The position numbers and the translations under genes were made by a program. DNA of 64,000 bases, from contig NZ_CP149926.1 in NCBI RefSeq assembly GCF_037949285.1, positions 599,501 through 663,500 on the forward strand, in the 5' to 3' direction. Shown piece by piece: positions 8,384 to 17,875 of this stretch (position 1 is its first letter; the number at the start of each line of letters is the position of its first letter). The notes beneath the pieces were generated by a model that ran no database searches, was not told the DNA's origin, and worked only from the letters and a program-made list of their open reading frames with translations. This DNA comes from Thioclava sp. GXIMD4216. Lineage in GTDB: Bacteria; Pseudomonadota; Alphaproteobacteria; Rhodobacterales; Rhodobacteraceae.

Positions 8384-9790
8384 TCAGCAGTTCGCGGCGA
8401 TCTCGCCGATCTCGATCAACACCGTGCGCGACGAGACACAGAGCCTCCGCGTCACGCAGAGCCGAAAGCTTGCCGGGGTCCGCGGCGCCCCGAAGATCGT
8501 GCCGCGCGAAACCTCGATCCCGCGCGCTTCCAACGTCGAGAAAAAGGCCTCGGCATCGGTGCGATCGGGCAGCGTGATCCAATAGACCCCTCCGGCCAGC
8601 GGGCGGGAAATCTGCGTTCCAGCGGGGAAATGGGTCTGAATGAGGCCAAGGATCTCCTGCCTTTGGCGGGCGAAGATCTGGCGCACGCCCTTCAAGTGGT
8701 CCTCGAGCATCTGCGAGCCGATCAGCCGCTCCGCAATCCTCTGTCCAGGGGTCGAGGTGCAGCGGTTCTCGGACAGCAGCTTGCCTGTCAGATCCGCATG
8801 AAAGCGCCCCGGAAGACACCACCCGACCCGCAATCCGGGTGCCAAAATCTTGGAGAGCGATCCAAGATAGAGGACACATCCGGTCTCATCGAAGGCTTTC
8901 AAGGGCGGCGGACTGTCCTTGCCCTCGAGAAGTCCGTCGAACACATCATCCTCGATAATGACGCATTCATGCGCCTGCGCAGCCATCACCAGCCGGCGCC
9001 GGTCCTCGATGGGCAAGGTGTAACCCAACGGATTGCTCAGGGTCGGATTGACGAACAGGATCCCAATCTTGTCCGCTTCGATAAGCTCGATCGCGCGCTC
9101 GGTATCGAAGCCACGCACACTATCGGACTCCAGCTTATGCACCGAAAGCTGCAGCCCCTCGACGGCCCTCAGACAGCCGAAATAGCAGATCCGGTCATGC
9201 GCGATTGCGCCGAACCTCTTCGACAGAAATTGTAGCAGCAGGCGCAGGAATGTGTTGTCCCCTTCGGTGATGAGAACATCATCCGCCGAGCACTGAACGC
9301 CGCGGCGCATCAGAGCCTGCGCGATCAGGCGCCTCAATCGGACGCTGCCCGGCGGCAATTCCAGTGTCACGAAATCGTCCCAAGATTGTCCGATCGCCTG
9401 CTTGGCCAAGGTCGCGATCCGCGCCGCCGGGATCAGATCCGTCTCGAGAACCGCCGACGAAAAGGACCGCTCGCGTTCCTCCCCGCCCAGGATCAGCCGG
9501 GCGACCATCGCCTCGTCCGTTTGCCCGGCGTCGAAGCCATCCAGCCAGTTGCTGCGCATCGACCCGGTGTCGGCCACGAAGTGACCGATGCGATCGCGCG
9601 TGTAGATAACCGCCCGGCGCCGCAGCTCGTCGATAGCCTTCTCGACAGTCTTCCGGCTGACCCCGGCATCGCGCATCAACACCCGAACGGACGGGATCTT
9701 GTCCCCTGGGCACAGAACCTTTCGGGCAATCTTGTCCTCGATCGCCCGGGCAACTTGCAGATAGATGTATTTCTCGGAAAGTTTTCTCAT
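8384..9790 (-). CDS. MocR/PdxR-type regulator (GntR HTH plus aminotransferase domain)
   Basis: A 468-residue regulator. Residues 1 to about 75 form a GntR-type winged helix (PSVRVLMRDAGVSRKT). The rest is a fold-type I aminotransferase-like domain with the PLP lysine in LSKILAPGLRVG (about residue 313) and the NPTLSNPLG motif. MocR proteins bind PLP or a PLP-amino-acid adduct and switch nearby genes. Its position at the head of the leftward cluster mocR - PLP enzyme - benE suggests it controls that cluster, perhaps sensing an amino acid handled by it. The gap to the PLP gene is 95 bases. Confidence 0.85.
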   Translation of the reverse strand: MRKLSEKYIYLQVARAIEDKIARKVLCPGDKIPSVRVLMRDAGVSRKTVEKAIDELRRRAVIYTRDRIGHFVADTGSMRSNWLDGFDAGQTDEAMVARLILGGEERERSFSSAVLETDLIPAARIATLAKQAIGQSWDDFVTLELPPGSVRLRRLIAQALMRRGVQCSADDVLITEGDNTFLRLLLQFLSKRFGAIAHDRICYFGCLRAVEGLQLSVHKLESDSVRGFDTERAIELIEADKIGILFVNPTLSNPLGYTLPIEDRRRLVMAAQAHECVIIEDDVFDGLLEGKDSPPPLKAFDETGCVLYLGSLSKILAPGLRVGWCLPGRFHADLTGKLLSENRCTSTPGQRIAERLIGSQMLEDHLKGVRQIFARQRQEILGLIQTHFPAGTQISRPLAGGVYWITLPDRTDAEAFFSTLEARGIEVSRGTIFGAPRTPASFRLCVTRRLCVSSRTVLIEIGEIAANC

Positions 9791-10262
9791 CGCGTCTCAA
9801 AAACCTTTGCGCGTCACTGGGCACAACATCGGGAAAGCTCCTCAAATCGCCCAACATCTAAATGCTGCGTCGCCGGAGTATCGCTCGCCCCCGACACAAA
9901 TGGAAAGATAGGTGTCGATTCCGGCTGGGGGCGGAATGACACCTAGGCCGGTGAACGGCGGCTATTCGCCGGTTGCTGCGGCGGCGATGCCGCGACCTCA
10001 CAGTCGGCAAACCGCCCATATTGTTGAAAAAGTCAGGCGGCGCCGAAATTACATACTAAATGTGCTACATGGCATGCCTGAAGATCAGTATATAGTAAAG
10101 GAAATGTGCTGCATTGGAGTTTTTTAACGATATCCGCCCTTCTTTCCGTGCAGCATGATTTGACCTATTTTTGATAATACTTCCAAGATAAGGTGTGCGA
10201 TTATGACTGGGGACAGCTGAAATCCCGAGGTATGCAAATGCAGTCATTTTCTCGATTAGAAC
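9791..10262. other. Intergenic stretch with probable IS-end footprint
   Basis: No convincing gene in 472 bases. The left part must hold the promoter of the leftward mocR cluster. At about 10018-10035 the sequence ATATTGTTGAAAAAGTC resembles the GTTGAAAAACTCG found next to the IS1182-type fragment near 42822, which suggests an old insertion-sequence end. Composition becomes AT-rich from about 10040 to 10260, before the tniQ remnant. Confidence 0.35.
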
Positions 10263-11350
10263 ATGCCCTTGCTCAAGAAACTCTCCCTTACCGTCGTGCC
10301 TGATGAGCGCGAGACACTGCCCTCCTTTTTCTGCCGTATGGCTGCGTTACAAGGCACCGAAGCCTTCGGGTTCGCGATGGATATCGGGATCAATTTCAAG
10401 CGGATCGTGGATCACGACCCGGAGGCGATCGCCACGTTCGCCGCCTGAGCCGGTCTGACCGATGACCAGCTTGCGGAGCTTCTGTCCTGGACTGGAGAGC
10501 GAATGGGGGATGTCCGCATGCGCTATCGGGGCGAGGTGATGGTGTCGCGGGCTTTGCGCAACCCGATCATCCGTGGTTGCCCGATCTGTCTTCGCGGGGA
10601 CAGCAAGGATGAGCGACCGCCTTTGCGCAAGATGGTCATGTAAGGCAGCTGGCTGTGTCGCGGTGTCCATGTTTGCGTGGAGCATAGCCACATGCTGGTG
10701 CCGCTCTGGCAGGAGACCACGCCGATTGTGCGGGAAGATATCGGCGCGCGGCTGACCGCGATCTGGCCGGATCTGCGCGACGGCCGGCTGGATCAGCCGC
10801 TGATCGAGCCGACCCCCCTATGATCGCTGGCTTGATGACCGCCTGTCGGGCCGCGGGGATCATACATGGCTGGCGGAGCAGTCGCTCTTTGCCGCGATGA
10901 CATTTTGCGGATTGCTAGGGGCAGAGCTCCAGTGCGCCCAAGGTCTGGCTGAGGATGACTGGTCCGCCAAGGCGCTCGGCTTCCGATACGCTTCGGCTGG
11001 CCCGATTGCGATCGAGGACGCCTTCACCATCCTGAGCACCGCTGACGATGGAAATCCGGATGTAAGCCGCCGCGCCTTTGGCGCCCTGTTCGACAAGCTC
11101 GAATATATCTATCGCGACGATCCGGACTTTGACGCATTTCGTGCGCTTCTGCGCGCGCATGTCATCCGGATCTGGCCGCTCGCCGCAGGTGAGCCCTTGC
11201 TCGGCCAGCCGCTTGAGGAGCGACTGGTGCATTCGCTTTTGAGTGCTTCGCAGGAGACGAAGATCGTTCCTGGACTTCTGGACGCGCTGTTGACCGAAGC
11301 CGGCGTTTTCGCGGAAGGCGACCAACGCCTGCCATCACGCAAACTCTTCG
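10263..11350 (+). pseudogene. tniQ pseudogene (transposon target-selection protein)
   Basis: A TniQ-family reading frame broken by two in-frame stops (TGA at 10446-10448, TAA at 10641-10643) and one frameshift near 10815. The pieces read in order: VVPDERETLPSFFCRMAAL at the start, the zinc-finger segment GCPICL with LCRGVHVCVEHSH about 40 codons later, then after the frameshift YDRWLDDRL and a C-terminal part ending SRKLFDAR. TniQ binds the transposition target together with a TniB/TnsC ATPase; no tniA or tniB lies upstream, so this is an orphan scrap. The SIR2 gene starts at its very end. Confidence 0.75.
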
Positions 11351-11375
11351 ATGCGCGGATATTCCCGACGAGCTT

Positions 11376-14300
11376 TTGCGAGCACACGAAGAGGGCCGCC
11401 TAGTTTTTTTCTGTGGCGCTGGCATCTCCTACCCGGCCGGATTGCCAGGATTTAAGGATTTAGTGGAAAAGATTTATACTAACGTCGGAACCACTAAGGC
11501 TGCGATCGAAGCAAAAGCGTTCGAAAAGGATCAGTTCGATGCGACGTTGGATCTACTGGAAAGGCGGCTTCCTGGGCAGCGAATAGCCATGCGAAAGGCG
11601 CTTGTGAAGTCACTTAAACCCAAGCTTCGAAGAAAAGGAGCAATGGATACCCACGCAGCGCTCCTCCGACTAGCCCGAAATGCAGACAACACAATCCGAC
11701 TAGTTACAACCAATTTCGACACTGTTTTTAACGCTGCGGCGAAACGCGAAAAGTTGAAATTTAGTACTTACTCGGCCCCAATGCTGCCTATTCCCAAAAG
11801 TAGTCATTGGAATGGGCTGGTTCATTTGCATGGTGCCGTGCCCAGTAATGCTGATGCCTCCGCTTTGAATCGGCTTGTTATAACAAGTGGTGACTTCGGC
11901 CTCGCCTATCTCACTGAGAGGTGGGCCGCCCGTTTCGTTTCGGAGTTATTTCGAAACTACGCAGTTTGTTTCGTTGGATACAGCATCAATGATCCTGTCT
12001 TACGATATATGATGGACGCGCTAGCCGCCGATCGTATGCTAGGAGAAGTTACTCAACAAGCGTGGGCATTGGGCGATTGTGAAGCAGGCCTAGAGAAACA
12101 AAAGACCGAGGAGTGGAGCTCTAAAGGCGTCGTGCCCATCTTGTATGAGGTTCCACGAGGTACTCATGACCACTCTGCGCTACACAAGACGCTTCACGCT
12201 TGGGCGAGTACATACCGGGATGGCATCCTTGGTAAAGAAAAAATCGTAGCAACCCATGCGCTAGCAAAACCCTCGGCTAGCACGCAGCAAGACAACTTTG
12301 TTGGAAGGATGCTTTGGGCATTGTCAGACAGATCTGGAATGCCCGCAAAGCGTTTCGCAGAGTACAATCCTGCACCATCCTTGGAATGGTTATTTGGCGC
12401 ACTCTGCGACAACCGTTACGGAAAAGTAGACTTGCCGCGTTTCGATGTGCTGCCTTTAGAGGAAAGTGATGAGAACCTGAAGTTCAGTCTCATATGCCGT
12501 CCTCCTCCTCACACGCATGCGCTTCGCATGACCTTAACGCGGGGTGCCTCGGAAGATACCGCATTGGACAATGTAATGCTGTACATTGCCCGCTGGCTCC
12601 TGCGTCATTTGAATGACTCAGATTTAGTCCTCTGGATCCTTCAGCAAGGTGGGCGCCTGCACGAGCGCTGGTCCTTTTTGATAATGGCAGAACTTGCGCG
12701 CCTTGATCGCATGCAAGGCGAAGGGCAAACAGCCGAACTCGATAAGATTCGTACCAATTCGCCTAATGCAATACCAAACAAGTTTATGCAGACAGTTTGG
12801 CGTATGCTCTTTAATCGTCAACTAAAGTCGCCTTTGCGTCAGCGTGAACTTGACGGTTGGATTTCTCGTTTTCAACGGTACGGAATTACGGCAACCACAC
12901 GAGCCGAGTTGCGCAAAGCCTTAGAGCCACGGGTGCAGCTATCCAAACCATTTATGTTGAGGCACGAGCCCGAGACCAGCACTGAACCTAAAAGGATGTC
13001 AGAAGTATTCGATTACGAAGTGGTTTTAGCTGCTGATGACGTACAAACGACCTTAAGAGATCTGAATGGAAACGAAAAGTGGCGGGCGGAACTGCCTCAT
13101 CTGATCACAGATTTCCAGCTGCTTCTGCGGGATTGCTTGGATCTTTTGCGCGAATTGGGTGATGCGGACGAACAACGCGAGCGTTCATATCTAGACTTGC
13201 CGTCTGTAAGTCCACATTCTCAAAATCGAGGGCGGCGCAACTGGGTTAGTTTGATAGAACTTTGCCGAGACGCTTGGCTCGCTGTTAAATCTTCAGACTC
13301 GGAGCAAGCAAGTAGTTTTGCAAGAGATTGGTTTAGCCTACCATATCCGACTTTCAAGCGACTGGCCTTTTTTGCAGCCTCGCACGATGATTGTATTGCT
13401 TCTGAGCTATGGGTGGATTGGCTAACCGCAAAAAAATCGCAATGGCTCTGGTCCTCGGAAACGACTCGCGAAGTACTGCGGCTGCTCGCTTTGCAGGGCA
13501 GGAATTTGTCATCTGTTGCACAAGGACGCCTAGAAGCGGCCATTTTGGCTGGACCACCAAACAGGGTTAGCTCGGAGGCGCATGAGGAGCCGGAAAAGGA
13601 CCCCATTCGGGATCGTATGATATGGTTGCGTTTGGTGAAGCTTGAGACTTCCGAAGTCACGCTGAGCGCACCAGCTAGAGAGCGTCTAGATAATTTGACA
13701 CGTGCCTATCCCGAGTTGAGAGTTTCACCGAATGAACGTGAAGAATTTTTAATCTGGAGCAGCGGCACCGGCCACCCAGACTACGAAGACCACTCTGAAA
13801 CGAACGTTGCTCCATCCAATCGCCGCGAACTAGCTCATTGGCTTAAGCAGCCTCTACCAGATGATGATTTTTATTATCAAGACACATGGAGCGAAACGTG
13901 CCGTGCACATCTTTCCCTCAGCTTTACCGCGCTTCTTGAGCTGGCACTCTCAGGAGTTTGGCCGGAAGTACGCTGGAAAGAAGCTTTGCAAACTTGGAGC
14001 GAAGAAAAATACGCCCCGCGATCCTGGCGGTATGCGTCATCGCTCTTGGCATGCATGCCCGATGCTACGTTCGCTAGACTTGTTCGCCCAATAAGCTGGT
14101 GGCTTGAGGTTGTTTCAAAAACGATCAGTCAACGCGAAGATGTTTTCATAAACCTGTGCCGACGTGTACTCGAAGCGCAGCTTTCGGTTGAAGTCGACAA
14201 TGATGTTGACGTGGCGATCGCCGATGACCCAATAGGAGCAGCCATTAATCATCCAGTAGGGCAGATCACCGAAGCACTCCTGAATGCGTGGTTCGCCCGC

Positions 14301-15164
14301 AAGCCGAACGATAATGACGGGCTTCCTGATGATATCGAGCCGCTGCTAACGCAGATCACCAATACTAAGGCGATGGAGTTTCGTCACGGACGAGTAATAC
14401 TGGCCGCGCAATCCATCGGCCTATATCGTGTTGATAAACCTTGGTTTGAATTGCGAATGCTCTCAAGGTTTGACTGGGCAGAATCCGTAGAGGAGGCACG
14501 TGCTGTTTGGAGCGGCTTTCTTTGGTCGCCGCGAATTCATTGGCCGTTACTCGGCGCACTTAAACCGTATATTTTTGATACAGCTAGCCACTGTTCTGAG
14601 CTCGGAACAAAAACTACTCAGTTTGCCGCCTTTCTGACTTATATGGCCTTAGAGGCTAGTAAGGATTTCTGTTTAGAGGAGTTCGCGGCTCCCATTGCCG
14701 AATTGCCACAAGACGGTCTCGAAGCGAGCGCAGAGGCCCTGAAGCAGTCGCTAGAAAGCGCGGGGGGACAGCGAGAGGCAAGCTGGAAAAATAGAATTTT
14801 GCCGTTCTGGCAAAAAGTTTGGCCCAAATCGAGCGAGTTTATTACAGAGAATATCGCCGAGGATCTCATCCAGCTCATTATCGCCGCAGGGTCAGAGTTT
14901 CCTCAGGCATTAAGTATTGTTCAGGATTGGTTGATGCCAATTGAATTTCCAAACTACCTACTTCAGAAGTTGGATGAAGAGGGAATATGTAGGCGCTTTC
15001 CAGAGGAAGCGCTGAACCTCCTGAGTCGAATTATAAATGGCCGAAGCTACAGCTCTGAAAAACTTTGGGACTGTCTAGAGGCCATCGTGCAGGTTCAACC
15101 GGAGTTAGCAGGCCGCCCTAGCTATTCACAACTAAACAACTTTGTTCGTTATTCTAGGAATTAG
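11376..15164 (+). CDS. Large SIR2-family defence protein (Dsr1-like)
   Basis: A 1262-residue protein. The N-terminal SIR2-like domain (about 1-270) has GAGIS (14-18), TTNFD (111-115), HLHGAV (150-155) and VGYSINDPVLRYMMDAL (200-216), the NAD-binding and histidine motifs of bacterial antiphage sirtuins that deplete NAD when a phage is sensed. The remaining 1000 residues are helical without a catalytic motif I recognise; length and plan match Dsr1-type proteins. The start used is TTG at 11376. In-frame sequence upstream (DIPDELL) still looks like this family's N-terminus but no ATG follows it upstream, so the original start was probably lost when the gene joined the tniQ remnant. Composition is clearly AT-richer than the core genes, which fits transfer. 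Confidence 0.8.
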   Translation: MRAHEEGRLVFFCGAGISYPAGLPGFKDLVEKIYTNVGTTKAAIEAKAFEKDQFDATLDLLERRLPGQRIAMRKALVKSLKPKLRRKGAMDTHAALLRLARNADNTIRLVTTNFDTVFNAAAKREKLKFSTYSAPMLPIPKSSHWNGLVHLHGAVPSNADASALNRLVITSGDFGLAYLTERWAARFVSELFRNYAVCFVGYSINDPVLRYMMDALAADRMLGEVTQQAWALGDCEAGLEKQKTEEWSSKGVVPILYEVPRGTHDHSALHKTLHAWASTYRDGILGKEKIVATHALAKPSASTQQDNFVGRMLWALSDRSGMPAKRFAEYNPAPSLEWLFGALCDNRYGKVDLPRFDVLPLEESDENLKFSLICRPPPHTHALRMTLTRGASEDTALDNVMLYIARWLLRHLNDSDLVLWILQQGGRLHERWSFLIMAELARLDRMQGEGQTAELDKIRTNSPNAIPNKFMQTVWRMLFNRQLKSPLRQRELDGWISRFQRYGITATTRAELRKALEPRVQLSKPFMLRHEPETSTEPKRMSEVFDYEVVLAADDVQTTLRDLNGNEKWRAELPHLITDFQLLLRDCLDLLRELGDADEQRERSYLDLPSVSPHSQNRGRRNWVSLIELCRDAWLAVKSSDSEQASSFARDWFSLPYPTFKRLAFFAASHDDCIASELWVDWLTAKKSQWLWSSETTREVLRLLALQGRNLSSVAQGRLEAAILAGPPNRVSSEAHEEPEKDPIRDRMIWLRLVKLETSEVTLSAPARERLDNLTRAYPELRVSPNEREEFLIWSSGTGHPDYEDHSETNVAPSNRRELAHWLKQPLPDDDFYYQDTWSETCRAHLSLSFTALLELALSGVWPEVRWKEALQTWSEEKYAPRSWRYASSLLACMPDATFARLVRPISWWLEVVSKTISQREDVFINLCRRVLEAQLSVEVDNDVDVAIADDPIGAAINHPVGQITEALLNAWFARKPNDNDGLPDDIEPLLTQITNTKAMEFRHGRVILAAQSIGLYRVDKPWFELRMLSRFDWAESVEEARAVWSGFLWSPRIHWPLLGALKPYIFDTASHCSELGTKTTQFAAFLTYMALEASKDFCLEEFAAPIAELPQDGLEASAEALKQSLESAGGQREASWKNRILPFWQKVWPKSSEFITENIAEDLIQLIIAAGSEFPQALSIVQDWLMPIEFPNYLLQKLDEEGICRRFPEEALNLLSRIINGRSYSSEKLWDCLEAIVQVQPELAGRPSYSQLNNFVRYSRN

Positions 15165-15258
15165 AATACTGCTCCTTGATTGAAGTCTTCGTGCATGTCG
15201 AGGGATATCAGATGGCTACGCGAAGCCATCTTCCCAAGGATAGATTTCAGCGCCTAGG

Positions 15259-16169
15259 TCAGCGCCGTCCTGGTAGCAAGCTCATCAGGCGATCTTTGAC
15301 GCCAAGAGCGCGCGACATGCCTGTCTTTGCGCTTTCGACAAGCTGCTGCCACGCGGGCGACTGTTCGACGGTATTTGCCAGACTCATCGGGGTGAAGGGG
15401 AGATCGAAGGCTTTACGCGCCTCTTGGCCGATTTCCTGTCCCAGATCCTCCCATGTCAACCAGCGGGGACGAATGCGCGCGAGATCTCCCAGCCAGTTGT
15501 CCAGCTGCCGAAAAAGCTGCTCGAATCCTGCAACCGGCGTTGCCGCGTTGGGTGACCGCCCACGCCATCATAGTCGTTCAGAACCGCCTCAAGCGCCGCA
15601 GCCACATCCTGCAGACGCGCCAGATCATGGATCAGCGAGGGGCGGTGACTGGGCAGAATAGTGTCTGCCGCAATCATCGCCTCTTCGTCACCCAGATCGC
15701 GGATGCGCTGGAACAGCTTGTTGATATACGGGCGGAGGGCTTTCGCGGCCTTTTGTTCGTCTTCGACGGCAAGCGCCATCGCTTTGATCTCCCGCGCGCG
15801 CTCGATGAGCGGGGCGAGGTTGATGCCGAACTCATGCTGGATGAGCCCGCGCAGCCTAGTGCCGCAGCGTCTTCCGCGCGTCGTGCTGGATTTGTGGATG
15901 AGCCCGCGGGCCATCAGCTCGGCCTCGATGCGGGCGATCTGACGGCGCTCCATATCGAGCGACGTTGCGATCTCGGTGACGGACATCCAGAAGGCGCAGA
16001 TGCGGCCTGTGACGAAATCGCCATCCATCGTGCGCTCGATGGCAAGGGCCAGATAGCCGATGGCCCCCTTGCTCAGACCGAGCTTGCGGCGCGCGGTTCT
16101 GAGGAATCGCAGCAGCGCCCAACGGTCCAGACCGGGCGGCAAACCGGTATGCGTGAGGTGGTGATTCAT
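15259..16169 (-). pseudogene. repC-like plasmid replication initiator, frameshifted
   Basis: Reads leftward from ATG at 16169 (MNHHLTHTGLPPG). The first 210 residues show the RepC-type winged-helix region: a DMERRQIARIEAELMARGLI helix pair, then GINLAPLIERAREI and a LPSHRP segment. Near 15550 the frame breaks; a one-base correction restores PNAATPVAGFEQLF and continues to WEDLGQEIGQEARKAFDL and the natural end at 15259. RepC starts replication of repABC plasmids in alphaproteobacteria. Here it has no repA/repB partner and lies beside tRNA-Arg, so it is probably a relic of an integrated plasmid or island. A sequencing error cannot be excluded for the single shift. Confidence 0.65.
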
Positions 16170-16462
16170 GCCCGCACCCCGCAAAAAATATACGGAATAA
16201 CTTTTGCGATTGATCGCCGGGCAGGGGTTGCGATACCCTGTGCAGGAAAGTTGAGTGCTTTCTTCTGACGTTTGACCCCGGTTCCGGTTGCCGCCGAGCC
16301 GGGGTTTTCGTTTGTCTGCACTGGACCTGAAGGCCAAGGGTGCTGTACGGGTTTTGTACCTGATGTTCGGGGATTAGCCCCGTAAACCCGTGAAAACCAG
16401 CGCATGAAACTGCGAGTATCTGCAGGGATCATTGCGTAAGTTTTTGTTTTTTCAGCGTAAAG

Positions 16463-16539
16463 TGGTGACCCCGACAGGATTTGAACCTGTAACCTGCCCC
16501 TTAGGAGGGGGCTGCTCTATCCAGTTGAGCCACGGGGCC
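16463..16539 (-). tRNA. tRNA-Arg (anticodon CCT), CCA encoded
   Basis: A 77-base cloverleaf on the minus strand. Acceptor arms GGCCCCG and CGGGGTC pair with one G-U. The anticodon stem GCCCC/GGGGC holds the loop CTCCTAA, giving anticodon CCT. The T-arm ACAGG-TTCAAAT-CCTGT and CCA are present. Its 3' end points left, towards the repC/SIR2/tniQ stretch, the usual geometry for an island inserted at a tRNA. Confidence 0.97.
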
Positions 16540-16642
16540 CCGCAAGACTGACTTGGTCTTGAGGCAGGGTCTTGATGCCCACAAATGCTATCGGTTTCAA
16601 GCCTATTTGCTTTTCGCATCACAAATGATGGTCGCAAAATGA

Positions 16643-16677
16643 AAAGGGGAAGCGAATTGGCCCACCGCTTCCCCTTT
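16643..16677 (-). terminator. Perfect 12-base hairpin, terminator-like on the minus strand
   Basis: Arms AAAGGGGAAGCG and CGCTTCCCCTTT around an 11-base loop. On the minus strand the hairpin is followed by TTTTC and another T run, which fits a leftward terminator protecting tRNA-Arg from transcripts coming from the right. No leftward gene is visible upstream of it. Confidence 0.5.
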
Positions 16678-16754
16678 GCCTTAGCGATCCCGCGATCGGA
16701 GTCTACACGCGGTCTTGCCTATGTCAGTCGGGGTTTTTCGGATTCTCGCCCCTT

Positions 16755-16770
16755 CTGTTATCGCTAACAT
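16755..16770. promoter_or_regulatory. GntR/LacI-type operator before the LacI gene
   Basis: CTGTTATCGCTAACAT contains GTTA-N4-TAACAT, the spacing and arms of operators bound by GntR-like members of the LacI family. A related half-site, GACGCTAACAA, lies at about 16806-16816. Both are within 90 bases of the regulator's start, which suggests autoregulation. Confidence 0.45.
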
Positions 16771-16843
16771 AGCGCAGCGGTTGCACTTGCGCAAGACAAA
16801 TAATTGACGCTAACAAGAATAAACAGCAGTCGAGGACATCATC

Positions 16844-17875
16844 GTGACCAAACCGCCCAATGATACACGCCGCCCGTTGACCCTGCGTGATGTGTCCGAG
16901 GCCTCCGGTGTCTCCGAGATGACGGTGAGCCGTGTGTTGCGCAACCGTGGAGATGTGTCGGCCACCACGCGCAGCAGGGTTCTGGAAGCCGCAAAGCAGC
17001 TTGGTTATGTGCCCAACAAGATTGCGGGGGCTCTGGCCTCGCAGCGCGTCAATCTGGTGGGGGTGATTATCCCGTCGCTTGGCAACCTTGTTTTTCCGGA
17101 GGTGCTGGCCGGAATTTCCGACGGGCTGGAGGGCAGTGGCTTGCAGCCCGTGGTCGGTGTGACCGATTATTCGCCTGAAAAGGAGGAGAGCGTTCTGTAC
17201 GAGATGCTGTCCTGGCGTCCCTCGGGGGTGATCATCGCGGGGCTTGAACATAGCGAGGCCGCCCGCGCCATGCTGATCAATGCGGGTATTCCTGTGGTCG
17301 AGATCATGGATGCCGATGGCGAGGGCGTGGATTCGGTCGTGGGGATCTCGCATCGTCGTGCGGGCTTGCAGATGGCCGAAGCCATCGTGACGGCGGGATA
17401 TAAGCGGATCGGCTTCTTGGGGTCCAAAATGCCGGAAGACCATCGCGCACGGAAGCGTTTCGAAGGGTTCAAGGAAGGGCTTGCCGCAGCGGGATTGTCG
17501 ATTGCCGATGAGGAATTCTATGGCGGTGGATCGGCGCTGGCGAAGGGACGCGAGATGACCCAGACGATCCTGACCCGTTCTCCCGATCTCGATTTTCTCT
17601 ATTACTCGAACGATATGATCGGGGCAGGGGGGATGCTGTGGTGTCTGGATAATGGCTATGATGTGCCCAACCAGATCGGGATGGCGGGGTTTAACGGATT
17701 GCGGTTGCTGGACGGATTCTCGCGGCGCTTGGCCACGATGGATTCCTGTCGCCGCGAGATCGGGCTCAAGGCGGCAGAGATTATCGCCGGTGTGCCGCAT
17801 AGCGGGATGATCGGGGGCGAGAAGCTGGTGTTGGAGCCGGTGCTGCAGATGGGCGACACCATTCGTAAGGTCTGA
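16844..17875 (+). CDS. LacI-family transcriptional regulator, gluconate-repressor like
   Basis: A 343-residue repressor starting with GTG. Residues about 9-60 hold the LacI helix-turn-helix and hinge (TLRDVSEASGVSEMTVSRVL, then NKIAGALASQR). The rest is a periplasmic-binding-protein-like sugar domain (VNLVGVIIPSLGNLVFPEVL and so on). It resembles GntR-type gluconate regulators, and the palindrome at 16755-16770 fits that operator class. No sugar-uptake operon is adjacent, so its targets lie elsewhere. Its stop codon directly abuts the stop of the convergent gene at 17876 (TGATCA). Confidence 0.85.
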   Translation: MTKPPNDTRRPLTLRDVSEASGVSEMTVSRVLRNRGDVSATTRSRVLEAAKQLGYVPNKIAGALASQRVNLVGVIIPSLGNLVFPEVLAGISDGLEGSGLQPVVGVTDYSPEKEESVLYEMLSWRPSGVIIAGLEHSEAARAMLINAGIPVVEIMDADGEGVDSVVGISHRRAGLQMAEAIVTAGYKRIGFLGSKMPEDHRARKRFEGFKEGLAAAGLSIADEEFYGGGSALAKGREMTQTILTRSPDLDFLYYSNDMIGAGGMLWCLDNGYDVPNQIGMAGFNGLRLLDGFSRRLATMDSCRREIGLKAAEIIAGVPHSGMIGGEKLVLEPVLQMGDTIRKV

